A stretch of 51,986 bases of DNA, taken from the NCBI GenBank assembly GCA_944323035.1, contig CALUQY010000016.1, forward strand, positions 1-51,986, read 5' to 3'. A program made the translations under genes and the position numbers. Position 1 is the stretch's first letter, and the number at the start of each line of letters is the position of its first letter. Below are positions 35,712 to 45,029 of the stretch, in pieces. The notes below the pieces were generated by a model. It did not search any database. It had not been told where the DNA came from and was given only the letters and a program-made list of their open reading frames with translations. The stretch is from Candidatus Gastranaerophilales bacterium. GTDB lineage: Bacteria; Cyanobacteriota; Vampirovibrionia; Gastranaerophilales; Gastranaerophilaceae.

Positions 35712-38700
35712 ATGGAAACAACATACACTAATACAAAAAAATCTATTGAATTCATCAACAAACAGATGGATAAAAAAGGTTTGAATAAATTGTTGGCTCA
35801 AATCTATTTGGAATTCGGCGGTGCCAAAACTGCGGAACTTGCAAACAGCTTGAAAAATTTGGGCTACAAATATGCAACAAAATCCGGTGTAACAATTTCA
35901 ATTAACGACCTGTCAGTTCCTGCTGTAAAAAAAGAACTTTTGCAAGAAGCGGAAGCTGAAATTGAAAAATCAACAAACCGATATTTGAAAGGTGAAATCA
36001 CCGAGGTAGAAAGATATACAAAAGTTATTGACACCTGGTCTGAAACAACTTCAAAATTAACAGAACAGGTAGTTGAAAACTTTGACAGATTAAATCCTGT
36101 ATACATGATGGCATTCTCCGGTGCAAGAGGTAACTTATCACAGGTATCACAACTGGTTGGTATGCGTGGTTTGATGGCTGACGCACAGGGACAAATCATT
36201 GACTTGCCTATTAAATCAAACTTTAAAGAAGGCCTGTCAGTAACTGAATACATCATTTCATCATACGGTGCACGTAAAGGTCTGGTAGATACAGCGTTAA
36301 AAACTGCAGACTCCGGTTACTTAACAAGACGTCTGGTTGACGTTGCACAAGACGTTATTATCCGTGCAGATGACTGCCATACAACAAAAGCTATTAATAT
36401 GAAAGCTATTATGGACGGTGATCAGGTTATTGTTCCGCTTATCGACAGATTGCTGGGCAGAACAATTGCAGAAGATATTAAAGACGCAGAAGGCAACGTA
36501 ATTGTTCCTAGCGGCACAACAATGAACCGTGATGATATCAGAAAAGTTGAAAAAGCAAAAATCAACTTAACAGAATTAAGAGTACGTTCAGGCTTAACCT
36601 GCGGACTTGAATACGGCATCTGCCAAAAATGCTACGGCTGGGCAATGACTACGCAAAAATTAGTTGATATAGGTGAAGCAATCGGTATTATCGCAGCACA
36701 GTCAATCGGTGAACCTGGTACACAGCTTACAATGAGAACATTCCACACCGGCGGTGTATTCAAAGGTTCAGGTGCTATGAAGTCAGTTGAAGCTAACCTT
36801 GCCGGCGAAGTTATCTCAAATGTTAAAACAAGAGAATTAAGAACCCGTCACGGGGATATCGTTCAGGTTTCCAACTACGAAGCCGATATTGAAGTTAAAG
36901 GCGAAAAACGCTCTGAAAAATATCACATCCCTGCCGGTTCAAAAATCTTCTTCAAAAACGGAATGAAAGTTGAAAAAGGCTTCAAACTTGCAGAATACGA
37001 ACCTGTTTCTTCAGGTGACGGTTCCCGTTTAACCGAAAAAGCAACAAAGGATATTACAACCGACCTGAGCGGTGAAGTTATCTTTGAGGATTTCGTTGCT
37101 GATGAAAGAAAAGACCGACAGGGAAACATTTCCAGAACTACTAACAAACAAGGTATTATCTGGGTTTTAGGCGGCGACGTTTATAACCTTCCGGGCGGTT
37201 CTAAAGTCCTTGTTAAAGACGGCCAGAAAATTAAAGCCGGCGAAAAACTCGCTGAAACTTTAACAATCTCCGAACACAGCGGGGAAGTAAGGTTTGGTGA
37301 AGATTTAGTTCTTGAGAAAGTTGACTTTGAAGGAAAGAAAATCAATAAGATCGTACAGGGTAAAGAAATTACAATCGTTATTGCATCAATCGCTCCGGGC
37401 AATGCAACATTTGAACAAACCAAGAAAGAACAAATATGGACAGTTCCGTCAACCGGTGAAAAATATATCGTTAAAGCTCCTGTTGATACAACAGTTGAAA
37501 ACGGCATGATTATCGCGGAATTAATTGACGAGGACTGCGTTGTTTCATCATCCGGCGAAATCCGCTACGTTGACGTTGAAGTTGATGAAAACCAAATCAT
37601 CACAAAACCTGGTAAAGTAATCTTCATTCCGGAAGAAATTCACCAGATTAACAAAGATTCATCTCTTAAAATGGTTGAAAACGGAACTCAGGTTACAGCA
37701 GGTACCGAAATTGTTAAAGATATCTACTGCCACTTAGATGGTATCGTTGAATTTAAAGAATACAACGACGTAATCCACGAAATTACAATCCGTCCGGGTT
37801 CAATTCACACACTTTCAAGCGTTTCTGAATTGAAAGTAGACGAAGGCGAAGTGGTTAAAAAAGGTACCGTTATCGCTGACGGTATAAAAGCAAAAGAAAC
37901 TTCTATCGTTACGATTATGGATTCAAGCCTTGACGACCTTGATATTGACGATCTGGATGAAGAAATTGACACAACTTTATCTCTGGATGAAGATTCAATC
38001 TCTAACCAGCCAATCCAAATCCTTGTAAGACCGGTTCAGGTGTTAGACGTTAAACAAAGAGATGTTTCTATCAAATTTGATACAACTGATAACTTAATCG
38101 ACATCGTAAACGTAACACAATTACAATACAAAGACGGTGCAAGAGTAAGAAATCTTGACGGTTCAACCATCACAAGAACAAGTCTGGTTCTTCAAATGCA
38201 AGGCTACCTGTCACACCTTAAAGGTATGGTTGAAGTTGACGATCAAAACAACTTGAGAATCGTTGTACTTGAAAACTTAATCGTCCGCCGTGAATTTGAC
38301 AGCAGTTCTAAATTGATGACATCAATGCAAACTGAACTTCTTGTTAAAGACGGTCAGGTAATTGATGCAAAAACTCCGGTTGCAAAAACTCAGGTTCTTG
38401 CAATTGAAGACGGCGTTGCATCAATGAAAAATACTACAGAAGATGCAAGAAGACTTCTGCTTACAAGCGATACATTTGAAACAAAAATTCCGGTAAAAGG
38501 AAAAGCTGTTGTTTCTAAAGGCGACTTTGTAAGAATGGATAACGTAATTGCAGAAAGCGGCGAAAAAACTGAAGTTTCAGGTCAGGTAATTGCCGTAAAT
38601 AAAGGCGAAATTACAATCAGAACAGGCCGTCCTTACTTAATCAGCCCTGGTACAATGTTACAGGTTGAAAGCGGCGCTCTTGTTCTTCGCGGTGATAACA

Positions 38701-39593
38701 TTGCAACACTGGTATTTGAAAGACAAAAAACCGGTGACATCGTTCAAGGTCTTCCGCGTGTAGAAGAACTTCTTGAAGGTCGTAAGCCAAAAGATTGTGC
38801 TATTCTGGCAGAAGAAGAAGGTATTGCTGAAATCGTGACAGATGAAGATTTACCAAGACTCTACATCGTAAACGAAAACGGCAGAACTGAAATCAAATAC
38901 GCAGTTGATTCAAATATCATTGTTAACAACAAACAAAAAATCAGCAAAGGTCAGCCTTTAACAAGCGGTCCTTTGAACCCGCAGGATGTAATCAGACTTT
39001 GTGGACCGGAAGCGGCTCAACAATACCTTGTAGACGAAGTACAACGTGTATACCGTTCTCAAGGTGTAGAAATCGCTGATAAACACATTGAAATCATCGT
39101 AAGACAGATGACTAAAAAAGTTAAAGTTATTGAAAGCGGTGATACAACATTGCTGCCAGGCGATTATGTTGAACTTCAAACATTTGAAGAAGCTAACAAA
39201 GAAGCAATAGATGCCGGTAAAAATCCTGCGACCTGCGAATATCAACTGTTGGGTATCACAAAAGCTTCATTGAAAACAGACAGCTTTATCTCATCAGCTT
39301 CCTTCCAGGAAACAACCAAAATCTTAACAGAAGCGGCTGTAGAAGGTAAGAAAGATATGTTAAGAGGTTTGAAAGAAAACGTTATTATCGGTAGATTAAT
39401 CCCTGCCGGAACGGGCTTCCACCACCTGACAAATTCTGATGAAGAAAAAGAACGTGAAGAACGTAAACGCGCAGTTGCACAACGCAATCAGGCAAGAAAA
39501 CCTTCAGCAATTCTGGAAGAAATCGAAGGAATGTTCGGAACTCCGGATTTTGCAATGGATGAACACGACGACGATGATGATATTGAGTCATAA
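35712..39593 (+). CDS. rpoC2: RNA polymerase subunit beta'' (split beta', C-terminal part)
   Basis: A 1293-residue C-terminal half of beta'. The bridge-helix/trigger-loop region lies near residues 130-345 (FSGARGNLSQVSQLVGMRGL, AAQSIGEPGTQLTMRTFHTGG). Directly after it come some 650 residues of repeated barrel-sandwich units (SGEVIFEDF, SGEVRFGEDL, SSGEIRYVDV): the SI3 insertion characteristic of cyanobacterial polymerases. The conserved core resumes with VQGLPRVEELLEGRKPK near residue 1015. An acidic tail ends EHDDDDDIES. Start ATG with AAAAGGAAAAG upstream. Confidence 0.96.
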   Translation: METTYTNTKKSIEFINKQMDKKGLNKLLAQIYLEFGGAKTAELANSLKNLGYKYATKSGVTISINDLSVPAVKKELLQEAEAEIEKSTNRYLKGEITEVERYTKVIDTWSETTSKLTEQVVENFDRLNPVYMMAFSGARGNLSQVSQLVGMRGLMADAQGQIIDLPIKSNFKEGLSVTEYIISSYGARKGLVDTALKTADSGYLTRRLVDVAQDVIIRADDCHTTKAINMKAIMDGDQVIVPLIDRLLGRTIAEDIKDAEGNVIVPSGTTMNRDDIRKVEKAKINLTELRVRSGLTCGLEYGICQKCYGWAMTTQKLVDIGEAIGIIAAQSIGEPGTQLTMRTFHTGGVFKGSGAMKSVEANLAGEVISNVKTRELRTRHGDIVQVSNYEADIEVKGEKRSEKYHIPAGSKIFFKNGMKVEKGFKLAEYEPVSSGDGSRLTEKATKDITTDLSGEVIFEDFVADERKDRQGNISRTTNKQGIIWVLGGDVYNLPGGSKVLVKDGQKIKAGEKLAETLTISEHSGEVRFGEDLVLEKVDFEGKKINKIVQGKEITIVIASIAPGNATFEQTKKEQIWTVPSTGEKYIVKAPVDTTVENGMIIAELIDEDCVVSSSGEIRYVDVEVDENQIITKPGKVIFIPEEIHQINKDSSLKMVENGTQVTAGTEIVKDIYCHLDGIVEFKEYNDVIHEITIRPGSIHTLSSVSELKVDEGEVVKKGTVIADGIKAKETSIVTIMDSSLDDLDIDDLDEEIDTTLSLDEDSISNQPIQILVRPVQVLDVKQRDVSIKFDTTDNLIDIVNVTQLQYKDGARVRNLDGSTITRTSLVLQMQGYLSHLKGMVEVDDQNNLRIVVLENLIVRREFDSSSKLMTSMQTELLVKDGQVIDAKTPVAKTQVLAIEDGVASMKNTTEDARRLLLTSDTFETKIPVKGKAVVSKGDFVRMDNVIAESGEKTEVSGQVIAVNKGEITIRTGRPYLISPGTMLQVESGALVLRGDNIATLVFERQKTGDIVQGLPRVEELLEGRKPKDCAILAEEEGIAEIVTDEDLPRLYIVNENGRTEIKYAVDSNIIVNNKQKISKGQPLTSGPLNPQDVIRLCGPEAAQQYLVDEVQRVYRSQGVEIADKHIEIIVRQMTKKVKVIESGDTTLLPGDYVELQTFEEANKEAIDAGKNPATCEYQLLGITKASLKTDSFISSASFQETTKILTEAAVEGKKDMLRGLKENVIIGRLIPAGTGFHHLTNSDEEKEREERKRAVAQRNQARKPSAILEEIEGMFGTPDFAMDEHDDDDDIES

Positions 39594-39622
39594 TCGTTTA
39601 GCACGGTTCAAATAAAGCATAA

Positions 39623-39656
39623 AAAAAAGCCTTAAAGTAAACTTTAAGGCTTTTTT
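39623..39656. terminator. Intrinsic terminator after rpoC2
   Basis: A perfect 15-bp A/T-capped stem (AAAAAAGCCTTAAAG with its complement, loop TAAA) ending in six T, 30 bp after the rpoC2 stop. Confidence 0.9.
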
Positions 39657-39714
39657 AGTATTTAACTGATGGAGATAGAAGTATCTGTACCATTGTGAGA
39701 ATACCGTGCGGGGC

Positions 39715-39845
39715 CAGCCATCCAGTGTCATTGTGAGCCGGCGCGGCAATTCTGAATGGCATAACTCTACTTGATTCAGGATAACTGGCTTTGCTGCTTT
39801 ACGCCTCGCTCGCACACGCAGTTCTAAATGATAAAATAAAGCAGT
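39715..39845. repeat. Diverged REP-like repeats
   Basis: GTCATTGTGAGCCGGCGCGGCAAT-type text and fragments resembling the CTCGCTCGC and GCAGTTC repeat words lie between the rpoC2 terminator and the DUF3326 promoter. No gene is visible here. Confidence 0.45.
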
Positions 39846-39879
39846 TCTCCGTTGACTCTGCCGGGTGTGAGACTTTATC

Positions 39880-39924
39880 GGACATTGTGACACAATGTCC
39901 TTTTAGTCAAGTTTGTTATATAAT
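39880..39924 (+). promoter_or_regulatory. Perfect palindrome and -10 box ahead of the DUF3326 gene
   Basis: Arms GGACATTGTG and CACAATGTCC pair exactly around one A (39880-39900). TATAAT follows at 39919-39924, only six bases before the ATG. The palindrome overlaps where a -35 would be, so a repressor or activator site is possible. It is followed by TTTT and could instead be a terminator hairpin with a 5-nt loop. Confidence 0.5.
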
Positions 39925-39930
39925 AATTGT

Positions 39931-40920
39931 ATGTATAAAGATAAAAAACTCGGAGCATTTATTGTGCCGACCGGAGCCGGCGCAAGTATAGGCGGTTTTG
40001 CGGGTGACGCAAGTCCGTGGGCGCGCAGGTTCAGTGAAACCTGCCGGCTTATAGTTAATCCTAATGTCGTCAACGCTGGCGGATTTTCCGGCATAAACGA
40101 TAATATGTTTTATGTTGAAGGATACTCTCTTGATGAATTTTTCAAGGGAAATTTAAACCTGATTCCTTCACGCTGTAACAAAATCGGAATAATTATTGAT
40201 AAAGGAATTCCGCAGCACATTTTGAATGTTCATATTAATACCATGAACGCGGTAAAAGCCGTATATGGTCTTGATATTCCGTTTTTTAAGATTACGAATG
40301 AGCCTGTGGGCGTAGAGTTTAATATGGAAAAAAGCGGGATTTCAACAGGTTCGCTCACAAACCCGCAAACACTTCTGGACACGGCAAAAGTGTTATTGTC
40401 AAAAGGGGCAGACGCGCTTGCCATTGTTTGTATGTTTGAAAATCCGGAGGATGATAATCCTGATTATCAAAACGGGTTAGGAGTTGATCCTGTAGGCGGT
40501 GTTGAAGCCATTATTTCGCATTTTATATCAAAAGAGTTAAAGGTACCTTGTGCGCATTCACCGGCCTTTGACGACCTTGAAATCACAACAGAATTGATTG
40601 ACGGCAAATCCGCGTCAGAATATATTACACCGACTTTCTTACCGTGCATTCTGCTGGGGTTAAGCAATGCGCCGAAATTCAGCACAAGGGAGGGAATAAG
40701 CATCAACGAGCTTGATTTTTTAATAATGCCTCACAACTCACTCGGTTCAACACCTGTATTTGAATGTTTAAAACGCAATATTCCGGTTTTTGCCATTGAA
40801 GAGAATTCTACCGTACTGGAGGTTACAAAGCAAAAAATATTCCCGAAAGCCGACGGAATAATACCGGTCAAAAGCTATCGGGATTTATTAGAGAAGATGT
40901 GCGGCAGTGCCGCCTTTTAA
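39931..40920 (+). CDS. DUF3326 family protein
   Basis: A 329-residue protein matching the DUF3326 pattern: IVPTGAGASIGGFAGDASP at the start, NPNVVNAGGF, MFYVEGYSLDEF, GVDPVGGVEAIISHF, VPCAHSPAF and ITPTFLPCILLGLSNAP. The family is found mainly in cyanobacteria and plastid-bearing eukaryotes and has no established function. The conserved Gly-rich N-terminus suggests a ligand-binding pocket, which is inference. I start at ATG 39931. No Shine-Dalgarno is present and a TATAAT box ends six bases upstream, so the message may be leaderless. Confidence 0.88.
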   Translation: MYKDKKLGAFIVPTGAGASIGGFAGDASPWARRFSETCRLIVNPNVVNAGGFSGINDNMFYVEGYSLDEFFKGNLNLIPSRCNKIGIIIDKGIPQHILNVHINTMNAVKAVYGLDIPFFKITNEPVGVEFNMEKSGISTGSLTNPQTLLDTAKVLLSKGADALAIVCMFENPEDDNPDYQNGLGVDPVGGVEAIISHFISKELKVPCAHSPAFDDLEITTELIDGKSASEYITPTFLPCILLGLSNAPKFSTREGISINELDFLIMPHNSLGSTPVFECLKRNIPVFAIEENSTVLEVTKQKIFPKADGIIPVKSYRDLLEKMCGSAAF

Positions 40921-40972
40921 ATATTGACATCCATTTTGTTATAAAGCCTTATTGCCCTATTGCCTTATTCAC

Positions 40973-41842
40973 TTATTTCTTTTGAAATATCATAACGTAT
41001 TCGTGTTTGAAGATGTAGAAACCGCCTGCAAGCGCCCTGTAGCGCCATAAGTTTGCGTCTTTGCCTTTGCAGCGTTCGTTGCCCTGAATATCTTTTACGA
41101 TAACGGCTTTTGTTGTAAAACCGATTTCGTTCATACGGCGCATGCACTCAAAACCGAGCGGAATATATTGCGAATCCGCATATTTATCACCAATTATAAG
41201 AGCTGCGAAACGTCCTTTTTCAAGAAGGTCATAGCCGTTTTTCGCGACTTTTTCAAACAAATCATAAAAATCTTCCGTTGAAGCACAATTAGACAAATCC
41301 TCTTTTCTGTCTGAGAATTTTATAATATCGTCATAGGGCGGATGCAGGATTAAAAGCTGCGCCTTTTCCTCACCCATAATTTCAAGGCGCGCTTTGATTT
41401 TTTCTTTAGCGAGTTCTGATGCGGAATCCGCGCAGATAATATTCACATCTGTAACGAGTTGTTTTGGCGTAAATTTTTCAGAAACGCTTTCTGCGAGTTC
41501 GTCTTTCAATTCGACACCAATACAGCGTCTGCCCATATTAATTGCTTCAATTCCTGAAGTGCCTGAGCCGAAAAATAAATCCAGAACGATATCACTTTTC
41601 TTTGTAAATCTTTCATAGAGTTGTTGTGCGATTTGAGGAATATAATTGCCGTGGTATTCGTTAGAATGCCCGTTTTCGCGCGAACGTGACGGGAATTCCC
41701 ACAGAGAATCTGTCAAAATGTGCGGATAATCCTTCCAGTTATTCAAATCAATATCGCTGTATTTTGTAGTTTTAACCGGCTTTATAACCTGCAAATCCGG
41801 TTTTTGTACGGGTTTAAGTCTGGTGTTCCCTCTTATTGTCAT
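40973..41842 (-). CDS. Orphan DNA methyltransferase (N4/N6 type)
   Basis: A 289-residue amino-methyltransferase. SAM motif I reads LDLFFGSGTSGIEAINMG, and VELKDELAE follows. The catalytic motif is LILHPPYDDII, where His takes the place of the usual Asp, Ser or Asn of D/S/NPPY. Motif I precedes the PPY motif. No restriction endonuclease or specificity gene is nearby, so it looks like a solitary, possibly regulatory methyltransferase. I start at ATG 41842, which has GAGAGGG seven bases upstream; an upstream in-frame start at 41902 lacks this. It could act on RNA instead of DNA. Confidence 0.82.
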   Translation of the reverse strand: MTIRGNTRLKPVQKPDLQVIKPVKTTKYSDIDLNNWKDYPHILTDSLWEFPSRSRENGHSNEYHGNYIPQIAQQLYERFTKKSDIVLDLFFGSGTSGIEAINMGRRCIGVELKDELAESVSEKFTPKQLVTDVNIICADSASELAKEKIKARLEIMGEEKAQLLILHPPYDDIIKFSDRKEDLSNCASTEDFYDLFEKVAKNGYDLLEKGRFAALIIGDKYADSQYIPLGFECMRRMNEIGFTTKAVIVKDIQGNERCKGKDANLWRYRALAGGFYIFKHEYVMIFQKK

Positions 41843-41936
41843 ACATTTCCCTCTCTTCTCTAACACTTTAATCTTATAAAATTGTTTCAAATTTGTAATC
41901 AAACGTATAGATGAGATTTTGTTTGATGTAGAATTT

Positions 41937-42065
41937 AAGAGTTAATAAGTTAATAAGTTAATCGTGCCCCAAAGGGCGCTGTTAATATGGTTTATAGGAA
42001 TTAACCCGAATTTATTTTATCAATTTTGGTTATATTCCTTATTAACTTATTAACTCATTAACTTT
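41937..42065. repeat. Hairpin-forming repeat element without a cassette
   Basis: AAGAGTTAATAAGTTAATAA on the left is mirrored by TTATTAACTTATTAACTC on the right, with an inner GCCC/GGGC hairpin. It resembles the 5' UTR element at 6035-6156 but lies between the methyltransferase gene and mutL with no prepilin-like gene. Half-copies of the related TTGCCTTATTG type appear at about 40943-40976 and 27400-27432. Confidence 0.65.
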
Positions 42066-42105
42066 TCAACCATAAAGCGGTAAATCATCCGAGGAGAAAA
42101 TCATA

Positions 42106-43884
42106 TTGCCACGTATTCAACAGTTATCAAAGCACATGATTAATCAGATTGCAGCTGGAGAAGTAATTGAGCGACCGGCGTCTGTTGTTAAAGAACTGGT
42201 TGAAAACTCAATTGATGCCGGTGCAGGGCGTGTTAGTATTGAAATTACTAACGATTGCAGAAATATACGTGTTGCCGATAACGGAAGCGGGATTCACCCT
42301 GATGATATTTATCTGGCGTTTTCCAAGCATGCCACAAGCAAAATCAGAGAAAGCGAAGACCTTTTTGATATTCACACACTAGGCTTTAGAGGAGAAGCGC
42401 TTGCTAGTATAATTTCTATTTCCAAAGTCACCTGCACGACAAGAACAAAGGATTACGACCACGGAACCCGCGTAATCTGCGAGAATTCCGAGGTTAATAA
42501 AATAGAAACAAGCTGCGCTGTCGGAACAATTATGGATGTAAAAGATCTTTTCTACAACCTGCCTGCACGGCTTAAATTCCTCAAAAATTCCAACACGGAA
42601 TTCTCATACATTCAAGAGTTAATTCAGAATCTAGCGCTTTCACATCCGGAAGTGGCGTTTGAACTCAAGAGAAACGGCAAAACTGTTCTCAAAACTACAG
42701 GTCAAAACATTCCGCTTCTTACGATAAAAGAAATTTACGGGGAAGAAGTTTCTAAAAATTTAAAAGAAGTCTTGAGAACAGATGAGCTTTCTGGGCTTAA
42801 AATCAGCGGTTTTGTAAGCACGCCTGATTTAACCCGCTCCAGCAAAAAATATTATCATATTTACATTAATTCCAGAACAGTAAAATGTCCTGTGTTTCTC
42901 AAAGCAATTGACACCGCTTACAAAAATATGATATCAATCGGCAAATACCCGGTTGTCATTCTAAACCTTGAACTCCCGACATCAGACGTGGATGTTAACG
43001 TTCACCCGACAAAAAAAGAAGTACGTTACAAAAACCCGAACCAGATTTTCAACTTTATCATGACCTCAATAATTGCAGGGCTTTCAAACTACACAGAACG
43101 CCAGTCAAATATTGTCGAAATAAACCAGCCGGCTCCGCGCAGGTTTGAAAATCCGGAAGTTGAAGAATCTCCGGCAGTTATAAACCTTATGTTCCCGCAA
43201 TCATCACCGTCCTCCGCTGACGATACCGTTTACCTGAGTGAAAAAGCAACCGGAAAGATTGAGGAGCAAAGAAAAGAAGAGATTTCACAAACACAGTTTT
43301 TCACGCATGTTGAAACCGCTCCGCCAGAACCTGAGGACAAAATTATCGGACAATATAAAAATACATATATTCTTATAGAAAAAGAGGACGGACTGGAAAT
43401 AGTCGACCAGCACATAGCTGAAGAACGCTATATTTACGAAAAACTAAAAGAGTCCAAAGAAATAATTTCACAGCTTCTGTTTATCTCGGATGTGCAGACA
43501 GTTTCGGCAAGCGAGGCAGAATTAATCAAAGAAAATCTGCCAAAATTTGAGCGCTTCGGCTACGGAATAGAATTCCTTTCTGACACCGAACTCATCTTCC
43601 GCAAAGTTCCGCAAATGCTTGCTAACGTCAACCCTAAAGAAATCCTCGCCGATATCTTTGAGCATATTGACGGCGACATAGATAATTTAGAAGAAAAAAT
43701 TCTTATAACAACCTCCTGCAAAGCTGCCGTAAAAGCCGGTCAAAAACTTTCTACCTGGCAAATGCAGGAAATCATAAAAAAATGGCGGACAACAAAACTT
43801 CCGTACACCTGTCCGCACGGACGCCCGATTTGCAAATTTTTTGAGCACAAAGACATCGCAAAATGGTTCCAGAGAAATAATTAA
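42106..43884 (+). CDS. mutL: DNA mismatch repair protein MutL
   Basis: A 592-residue GHKL ATPase with motifs ELVENSIDAGA, VADNGSGIHPDD and HTLGFRGEALASI. After a variable linker the C-terminal domain has DQHIAEERYIYE, close to the DQHA(x)2E(x)4E endonuclease motif, plus ACKAAVKAG and CPHGRPI, all found in nicking MutL proteins. It couples mismatch recognition to strand removal. The start is TTG, giving MPRIQQLSKHMINQIAAGEV, with GAGGAG upstream. mutS is not adjacent. Mismatch repair can affect slippage at homopolymers elsewhere in the genome. Confidence 0.95.
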   Translation: MPRIQQLSKHMINQIAAGEVIERPASVVKELVENSIDAGAGRVSIEITNDCRNIRVADNGSGIHPDDIYLAFSKHATSKIRESEDLFDIHTLGFRGEALASIISISKVTCTTRTKDYDHGTRVICENSEVNKIETSCAVGTIMDVKDLFYNLPARLKFLKNSNTEFSYIQELIQNLALSHPEVAFELKRNGKTVLKTTGQNIPLLTIKEIYGEEVSKNLKEVLRTDELSGLKISGFVSTPDLTRSSKKYYHIYINSRTVKCPVFLKAIDTAYKNMISIGKYPVVILNLELPTSDVDVNVHPTKKEVRYKNPNQIFNFIMTSIIAGLSNYTERQSNIVEINQPAPRRFENPEVEESPAVINLMFPQSSPSSADDTVYLSEKATGKIEEQRKEEISQTQFFTHVETAPPEPEDKIIGQYKNTYILIEKEDGLEIVDQHIAEERYIYEKLKESKEIISQLLFISDVQTVSASEAELIKENLPKFERFGYGIEFLSDTELIFRKVPQMLANVNPKEILADIFEHIDGDIDNLEEKILITTSCKAAVKAGQKLSTWQMQEIIKKWRTTKLPYTCPHGRPICKFFEHKDIAKWFQRNN

Positions 43885-43918
43885 CGCCGTTCTGACGTCT
43901 AACAACAAGGAGAAATTT

Positions 43919-45028
43919 ATGACTAAAGAAACCTATCTGCACGAAAAACACATCGCATTGAACGCAAAAATGGTTGATTTTGCCGGCTGGCACATGCCCG
44001 TTCAATACAAGACGACAATCATTGAAGAACACAACACTGTCCGCAGCGCTGTCGGACTTTTTGATGTGTCGCACATGGGTGAAGTTTTTGTGTCGGGCAA
44101 AGATGCGCTTAAATTTCTTAATTCTGTTGTTCCGCAGGATATTTCAAAGCTTGCTTATGAAAAAGCCGTCTACTGCCAGCTTCCGAATAAAAACGGCGGG
44201 CTTATTGACGACTTGATAATCTATAAGCTGGGTATAAAAGATTATCTGATTATCTGCAATGCTTCAAGGCTGGACGAGGACTTAAACTGGCTTGTCCGCA
44301 ACAAAAGAGGGCTTGATGTAAAAATCGACAACCAGTCGCATAACTTCTCACTCCTTGCAATTCAAGGCCCGAAAGCCGCTGATTTGATGAGAAAAATGGG
44401 TCTGAATACCAATCAGGACTCTTTCACCATAAAAGCCGGCGAAGTTGCAGGAATAAAAGTTCTGGCCTCCCGCACCGGCTACACCGGCGAGGACGGCTGG
44501 GAAATCCTCGTGGAAAACGAATTTTCCGAATACCTCTGGGATAAAATTTTAGAAGCCGGACAAGAATTCGGCATAAAACCGATAGGACTCGGCGCACGCG
44601 ACACTTTAAGACTAGAAGCGGCTCTGCACCTCTACGGCAACGACCTTGACGAGGACACAACACCCGTTGAAGCAGGACTTTCCTGGTCTATCCCGAAAGA
44701 TAAAAAAGATGACTACAACGGCAAAGCTGTAATTATGGAACAGCTCGCAAACGGCGGAAGAAAGAAACTAATCGCGCTGAAAATGCAAGACAAATCTATC
44801 GCCCGCCACGGTTATGACGTCTATTTCAATGGTGAAAAAGCCGGACACATTACCAGCGGCGGGCCGTCCCCGACTCTCGGCGAAAACATAGCCCTTGCTT
44901 ATGTAAAAAATCTTAAAGAAATTTGCACAGATACAGTTGTTCAAGTTATGATAAGGGAAAAATTACACGATGCAGTTGTAGTTAAAAAACCTTTTGTCAG
45001 CAAAAGAAACAAAGTAAAAGGAGAATAA
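43919..45028 (+). CDS. gcvT: Glycine cleavage system T protein (aminomethyltransferase)
   Basis: A 369-residue folate-dependent enzyme with VDFAGWHMPVQY, DVSHMGEVFVSG, ASRTGYTGEDGWEI and LGARDTLRLEAALHLYGNDL, all typical of GcvT. It releases ammonia from the aminomethyl group on the H protein and passes the carbon to tetrahydrofolate. AAGGAG lies seven bases before the ATG. It begins 34 bp after mutL, too close for a glycine riboswitch, and is followed 1 bp later by gcvH. Confidence 0.95.
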   Translation: MTKETYLHEKHIALNAKMVDFAGWHMPVQYKTTIIEEHNTVRSAVGLFDVSHMGEVFVSGKDALKFLNSVVPQDISKLAYEKAVYCQLPNKNGGLIDDLIIYKLGIKDYLIICNASRLDEDLNWLVRNKRGLDVKIDNQSHNFSLLAIQGPKAADLMRKMGLNTNQDSFTIKAGEVAGIKVLASRTGYTGEDGWEILVENEFSEYLWDKILEAGQEFGIKPIGLGARDTLRLEAALHLYGNDLDEDTTPVEAGLSWSIPKDKKDDYNGKAVIMEQLANGGRKKLIALKMQDKSIARHGYDVYFNGEKAGHITSGGPSPTLGENIALAYVKNLKEICTDTVVQVMIREKLHDAVVVKKPFVSKRNKVKGE

Positions 45029-45029
45029 A

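Noticed and set aside
43885-43918. Glycine riboswitch ahead of gcvT
   Set aside because: Only 34 bp separate mutL and gcvT, too short for the aptamer, and no conserved elements are visible.
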